This document shows, piece after piece, positions 59,900-64,000 of a DNA stretch of 64,000 nt (the stretch's first letter is position 1; every line of letters starts with the position of its first letter). The notes under the pieces are model-generated. The model did no database searches. It was given only the letters and a program-made list of their open reading frames with translations, and had not been told where the DNA came from. Origin of the DNA: an uncultured Paracoccaceae bacterium (GTDB lineage: Bacteria > Pseudomonadota > Alphaproteobacteria > Rhodobacterales > Rhodobacteraceae); NCBI GenBank assembly GCA_947492475.1, contig CANLNM010000001.1:1-64000 (forward strand), read 5' to 3'. The translations under genes and the position numbers were made by a program.

Positions 59900-61239
59900 G
59901 CGAGCCAGTCCGCCCAGTCCAGTTTGGCGCGATCTGTGTAGGCTTTGTAGCGGTCTTTGCGCCCACGTCGGCCACCTTTTAGGCCCTCAACCGGGGGAAA
60001 CAGGCCGAAATTCACATTCATCGGCTGGAACGTTTTTGCCTCAGCGCCACCGGTGATGTGTTTGATCAGCGCCCCCATGGCGGTGGTTTGCGGCACATCA
60101 GATAGGGTGGTGCCCAGGATTTCGGCGGCGGCCATACGCCCCGCCAACAGGCCCATTGCTGCACTTTCCACATAGCCTTCGACACCGGTGATTTGCCCGG
60201 CAAACCGGATATGCGGCTTGGATTTCAGGCGCATCTGATCATCCAGCAAAGTTGGCGAATTGATAAATGTGTTGCGGTGAATGCCGCCCAACCGGGCAAA
60301 ATTCGCATCCTCTAATCCGGGAATCATTTTGAAAACAGCGGTTTGCGCGCCGTACTTCATCTTGGTCTGGAACCCGACGATATTGTAGAGCGTGCCCAAT
60401 GCATTGTCGCGACGCAGTTGAACCACCGCATACGGTTTGTTATCAGGGGCGTGGGGATTGGTTAGGCCAACGGGCTTCATCGGGCCAAAGCGCAACGTTT
60501 CACGCCCACGATCTGCCATCACTTCGATGGGCAGGCAGCCGTCAAAATATTTGGCCGTTTCACCCTCGTGGAATTCGGTTTTGTCCGACGTCAACAGGGC
60601 ATCAATAAAGGCCTCATATTGGACCTTGGTCATTGGGCAGTTCAGATAGGCTTTCTGCTCTTCTTCGGTGTCGCCTTTGTCATAACGTGACTGACGCCAG
60701 GCAACGTCCATGTTAATGCTGTCAGCATAGACAATCGGCGCGATGGCATCAAAAAACGCCAACGCATCCGCGCCGGTTTCTGTGGCAATCGCTTCGCCTA
60801 ACGTGCCAGATGTCAGCGGGCCAGTCGCGATGATCCAGTGGCCATCCGTCGGCAATTCGGTGATTTCTTCGTAAGATACGCTGATCAAAGGGTGATCCAG
60901 CAACGCCTCGGTCACGCTTTGAGCAAATGGATCGCGATCCACAGCCAAAGCCCCGCCCGCGGGCAGTTTGTGTTTGTCAGCCGTGGCCATGATCAATCCA
61001 TCCGCGGCGCGCATTTCCCAATGCAGCAGGCCCACGGCGTTTTGTTCATCATCATCAGACCGAAACGAATTGGAACACACCATTTCGGCCAGATTGCCGG
61101 TGCGATGCGCAAAGGTTTCGACCTTGGGCCGCATTTCGTGAATGACAACGGGCACGCCCGCATTTGCGGCCTGCCATGCTGCTTCGGATCCGGCCATGCC
61201 GCCGCCGATAATATGAAGTGTTTTGGTCATGACAGGCAT
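59896..61239 (-). CDS. trmFO: Methylene-THF--tRNA-(uracil-5-)-methyltransferase TrmFO
   Basis: This 447-residue FAD enzyme has the dinucleotide-binding [17 protein letters not shown] near the start and the conserved [29 protein letters not shown] and [16 protein letters not shown] segments. It makes m5U54 in tRNA with folate as methyl donor, replacing SAM-dependent TrmA. ATG at 61230 is another start. Coupled to gluQ. Confidence 0.93.
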   Translation of the reverse strand: MPVMTKTLHIIGGGMAGSEAAWQAANAGVPVVIHEMRPKVETFAHRTGNLAEMVCSNSFRSDDDEQNAVGLLHWEMRAADGLIMATADKHKLPAGGALAVDRDPFAQSVTEALLDHPLISVSYEEITELPTDGHWIIATGPLTSGTLGEAIATETGADALAFFDAIAPIVYADSINMDVAWRQSRYDKGDTEEEQKAYLNCPMTKVQYEAFIDALLTSDKTEFHEGETAKYFDGCLPIEVMADRGRETLRFGPMKPVGLTNPHAPDNKPYAVVQLRRDNALGTLYNIVGFQTKMKYGAQTAVFKMIPGLEDANFARLGGIHRNTFINSPTLLDDQMRLKSKPHIRFAGQITGVEGYVESAAMGLLAGRMAAAEILGTTLSDVPQTTAMGALIKHITGGAEAKTFQPMNVNFGLFPPVEGLKGGRRGRKDRYKAYTDRAKLDWADWLA

Positions 61240-61274
61240 GTAGCGCTGCAGGCCACAGAAGGGAAGAGCGCAAC

Positions 61275-61302
61275 GAAAAACGCCGCCCCAAAAGGAGCGG
61301 CG
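61275..61302 (-). terminator. Rho-independent terminator of gyrA
   Basis: On the minus strand CGCCGCTCC-TTTT-GGGGCGGCG (one G-U pair) followed by TTTTTCG, 26 bp past the gyrA stop. Confidence 0.85.
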
Positions 61303-61327
61303 TAAACGGCTTTAACGCGATGGCCGA

Positions 61328-64000
61328 TTATTCAGCTGTTGGGGCTGCGTCATCAGTGGCGTCTGCCTCGTCCTCTTCTTGTTCGGCGATCCAGGCGACG
61401 CTGACGACTTCTTCGCCTTTGCCGGTGTTGAACACCTTCACACCACCGGCGCTGCGGGACCGGAACGAAATGCCTTCGATGGGGACGCGGATAGATTGCC
61501 CTTTGGATGTGGCCAGCATGATCTGATCGCCCATTTCTACGGGGAAAGAGGCAACCAATGCGCCGCCGCGCATCGCTTTGTCCATGGCTGCAACGCCCAG
61601 ACCGCCACGGCCACGCACCGGATAATCATGGGACGAGCTCAGCTTGCCCGCGCCGCCGGATGTGATGGTCAGAATCAGGTTTTCTGCCGCTGACATTTCC
61701 GCGTACCGTTCCGGGCTGATCGCACCGGCTGGTCCTTCTTCGTCTTCGTTTTCGGCGTCATCGGCCAGACCCGCCATCGCGCGGCGCATTTTCAGATAGG
61801 CGGCGCGTTCGTCGGATTCCGCGTCAAAGTGGCGGATCACTGACATCGACACCACTTCGTCGTCGCCATTCAGACGGATGCCACGTACCCCAACCGAGCT
61901 GCGCGAATTGAACACCCTCACTTCGGTGGTGGGGAACCGGATGGCACGACCAGAATTGGTGACCAGCATCACATCGTCCTCTTCGGAACAAATGCGCGCG
62001 TTGATCAGGCGGGTATCGGCGTTGTCATCCTCAAACTTCATGGCGATTTTGCCGTTTGATTTGACATTGGTAAAGTCAGACAACCGATTGCGCCGCACAG
62101 AACCGGCAGATGTGGCAAACACGATCTGCAAATCGTCCCATTCGTCCTCGGGGCGATCAACGGGCATGATGGCGGCGATCGAAACACCGGGTGGGATCGG
62201 CAGAATATTGACGATCGCCTTGCCTTTGGATGTGCGCGACCCCAGCGGCAAACGCCATGTTTTCAGCTTGTAGGCCATGCCATCGGTCGTAAAGAACAAC
62301 AGCTGTGTATGGGTGTTGGCGACAAACAGGTTGGTGACGACGTCTTCTTCTTTGGTTTGCATCCCCGAAATGCCTTTGCCACCGCGACGTTGCGCGCGGA
62401 AATCGGCCAAGGCTGTCCGTTTGATGTAGCCACCAGATGTGATCGTGACGACCATATCTTCGCGTTCGATCAGATCTTCGTCGTCCATATCACCGGACCA
62501 GTCAACGATCTGGGTGCGGCGATCAACGGCGAATTTCTCTTTTACTTCAAGAAGTTCGTTGGTGATGATTTCCATGATCCGTTCGCGGGATCCAAGGATT
62601 TCAAGGTATTCCTTGATTTTACCTGCCAACTGTTCCAGCTCATCCGTGACTTCTTTGACGCCCAATTGGGTCAGTCGTTGCAGTCGCAATTCCAAAATGG
62701 CGCGAGCCTGTGTTTCGGACAGGTAATAGGTGCCGTCTTCGTTCATTTTGTGGGTCGGATCATCGATCAGACGGATGAACGGCGCGATTTCTTCGGCGGG
62801 CCAACGACGATCCATCAATTTAGTGCGCGCTTCGGCGGCATCGGCAGAGGCGCGAATGGTGGCGACCACTTCGTCGACATTGGACACAGCCACAGCCAGA
62901 CCACACAGAATGTGGGACCGTTCGCGGGCTTTGCGCAACTCATAGGCGGTGCGACGGGCGACCACTTCTTCGCGGAAATCAATGAATGACGTCAAAAACG
63001 CCCGCAATGTCAGGGTTTCCGGGCGGCCGTGGTTCAGCGCCAGCATGTTACAGCCGAAATAAGTCTGCATCGGAGTGAAACGGAACAATTGGTTCAACAC
63101 CACATCCGGGGTTGCGTCACGTTTCAGTTCAACCACAACCCGCACGCCGTTGCGGTCGGATTCATCCTGAACATGCGCGATGCCTTCGATGCGTTTTTCA
63201 CGCGCCGTTTCTGCGATCTTTTCGATCATCGACGCTTTGTTCACCTGATAGGGAATTTCGTCGATCACAATCGCCCAGCGATCTTTGCGGATTTCTTCGA
63301 TATGGGTTTTGGACCGCACGATCACGGAACCGCGGCCTTCCAGATAGGCTTTGCGTGCGCCTGCGCGGCCCAGCATGATGCCACCGGTGGGGAAATCAGG
63401 CCCCGGCACATATTCGATCAGCTGTTCTGTGGACAGGTCCGGATCAACGATTAGCGCTAGCGTCGCGTCACAAACTTCGCCCAGATTGTGGGGCGGAATA
63501 TTGGTCGCCATCCCCACTGCGATCCCGCCAGCGCCGTTGACCAGCATGTTGGGGAAACGCGACGGCAGAACCGATGGTTCGCGATCTTTGCCGTCGTAAT
63601 TGTCTTGGAAATCAACGGTGTCTTTGTCGATATCCGCCAGAACAAAGGCGGCAGGTTTGTCCATGCGCACTTCGGTATAGCGCATCGCAGCCGGGTTATC
63701 CCCGTCCATCGAGCCAAAGTTGCCCTGACCGTCGAGCAAAGGCAGCGACATCGAAAAATCCTGTGCCATCCGCACCAGTGCATCATAGATCGCGCTGTCA
63801 CCATGGGGGTGGTATTTACCCATCACGTCGCCAACCGGACGCGCCGATTTGCGATAGGATTTGTCGTGGCTGTTGCCGGTTTCGTGCATCGCATAAAGAA
63901 TGCGTCGGTGCACAGGTTTCAACCCATCCCGAAGGTCCGGAATCGCCCGGCTGACGATCACTGACATGGCATAGTCCAGATAGGACGTTTTCATCTCGTC
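61328..64000 (-). CDS. gyrA: DNA gyrase subunit A (5' end outside window)
   Basis: About 890 residues are present; the frame is open at the window edge ([10 protein letters not shown]), so 15-20 N-terminal residues are missing. The catalytic Tyr is in [10 protein letters not shown]. The quinolone-determining region reads [15 protein letters not shown], with wild-type-like Ser and Asp. The C-terminal beta-pinwheel has the GyrA box QRRGGKG. An acidic insertion (about 720-760) and an acidic tail are usual in this order. Confidence 0.97.
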   Translation of the reverse strand, partial: DEMKTSYLDYAMSVIVSRAIPDLRDGLKPVHRRILYAMHETGNSHDKSYRKSARPVGDVMGKYHPHGDSAIYDALVRMAQDFSMSLPLLDGQGNFGSMDGDNPAAMRYTEVRMDKPAAFVLADIDKDTVDFQDNYDGKDREPSVLPSRFPNMLVNGAGGIAVGMATNIPPHNLGEVCDATLALIVDPDLSTEQLIEYVPGPDFPTGGIMLGRAGARKAYLEGRGSVIVRSKTHIEEIRKDRWAIVIDEIPYQVNKASMIEKIAETAREKRIEGIAHVQDESDRNGVRVVVELKRDATPDVVLNQLFRFTPMQTYFGCNMLALNHGRPETLTLRAFLTSFIDFREEVVARRTAYELRKARERSHILCGLAVAVSNVDEVVATIRASADAAEARTKLMDRRWPAEEIAPFIRLIDDPTHKMNEDGTYYLSETQARAILELRLQRLTQLGVKEVTDELEQLAGKIKEYLEILGSRERIMEIITNELLEVKEKFAVDRRTQIVDWSGDMDDEDLIEREDMVVTITSGGYIKRTALADFRAQRRGGKGISGMQTKEEDVVTNLFVANTHTQLLFFTTDGMAYKLKTWRLPLGSRTSKGKAIVNILPIPPGVSIAAIMPVDRPEDEWDDLQIVFATSAGSVRRNRLSDFTNVKSNGKIAMKFEDDNADTRLINARICSEEDDVMLVTNSGRAIRFPTTEVRVFNSRSSVGVRGIRLNGDDEVVSMSVIRHFDAESDERAAYLKMRRAMAGLADDAENEDEEGPAGAISPERYAEMSAAENLILTITSGGAGKLSSSHDYPVRGRGGLGVAAMDKAMRGGALVASFPVEMGDQIMLATSKGQSIRVPIEGISFRSRSAGGVKVFNTGKGEEVVSVAWIAEQEEDEADATDDAAPTAE

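Noticed and set aside
62309-62989. 226-codon open frame antisense to gyrA
   Set aside because: Antisense to strongly conserved GyrA sequence; Phe/Gly/His-rich product typical of a mirror frame.

Overview
The window is a chromosomal segment of an alphaproteobacterium, most likely a marine Rhodobacterales/Roseobacter-type organism. The evidence is gene content and order: adjacent sciP and ctrA, LpxI instead of LpxH, TrmFO, GluQRS, an Entner-Doudoroff edd-eda pair, a fused two-domain Dpp-type ATPase, an IalB-family protein, an SLT lysozyme-like protein and several tiny membrane proteins of the kind seen in this order. A GTTC-N7-GTTC LexA-type box also fits. No phage, IS element, CRISPR array, rRNA or complete tRNA was seen. 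Most of the window is core genome.

Layout. 1-8.2 kb is the most accessory-like part: the 3' end of a large secreted RTX/PPC-repeat protein, a TetR regulator divergent from a zinc-free MDR oxidoreductase with two palindromic operators between them, a chemotaxis receptor and an orphan LuxR-type regulator behind a 650-bp gene-free stretch. 8.2-16.2 kb holds envelope genes: a Tat-exported DUF882 protein, an L,D-transpeptidase, lpxD with a dedicated acyl carrier protein and ketosynthase, IalB, a candidate alpha-r8/suhB-like sRNA and a HerA-like ATPase. 16.3-28.2 kb carries CorC/HlyC, xerD with two uncharacterised partners, aroK-aroB, eda-edd behind a LacI-type palindrome, ssb, a lytic transglycosylase and a PNPOx-family protein. 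28.2-35.7 kb is a peptide/nickel-class ABC importer and an AraC regulator.

35.8-49.7 kb is led by miaA and pyrH, followed by the classical envelope operon: frr-uppS-cdsA-dxr-rseP-(44-aa ORF)-bamA-skp-fabZ-lpxA-lpxI-lpxB. It links isoprenoid carrier synthesis, phospholipid, outer-membrane protein assembly and lipid A. lpxD is absent from the operon and lies about 35 kb away beside the ACP/ketosynthase pair. 49.7-64 kb holds two uncharacterised proteins, mnmA, sciP-ctrA, ligA-recG, a 40-aa membrane protein behind a LexA-type box, an IscU-like protein lacking a usual ligand, hisI, gluQ-trmFO and the 5'-truncated gyrA.

The most interesting points are the putative SOS-controlled 40-aa membrane protein at 57895-58017 (analogous in size and setting, not demonstrably homologous, to the Caulobacter division inhibitor SidA), the candidate sRNA at 14489-14570, the lpxD-ACP-ketosynthase cluster, and several clear regulatory palindromes. 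All assignments come from reading the sequence and from memory of protein families; no database search was made.
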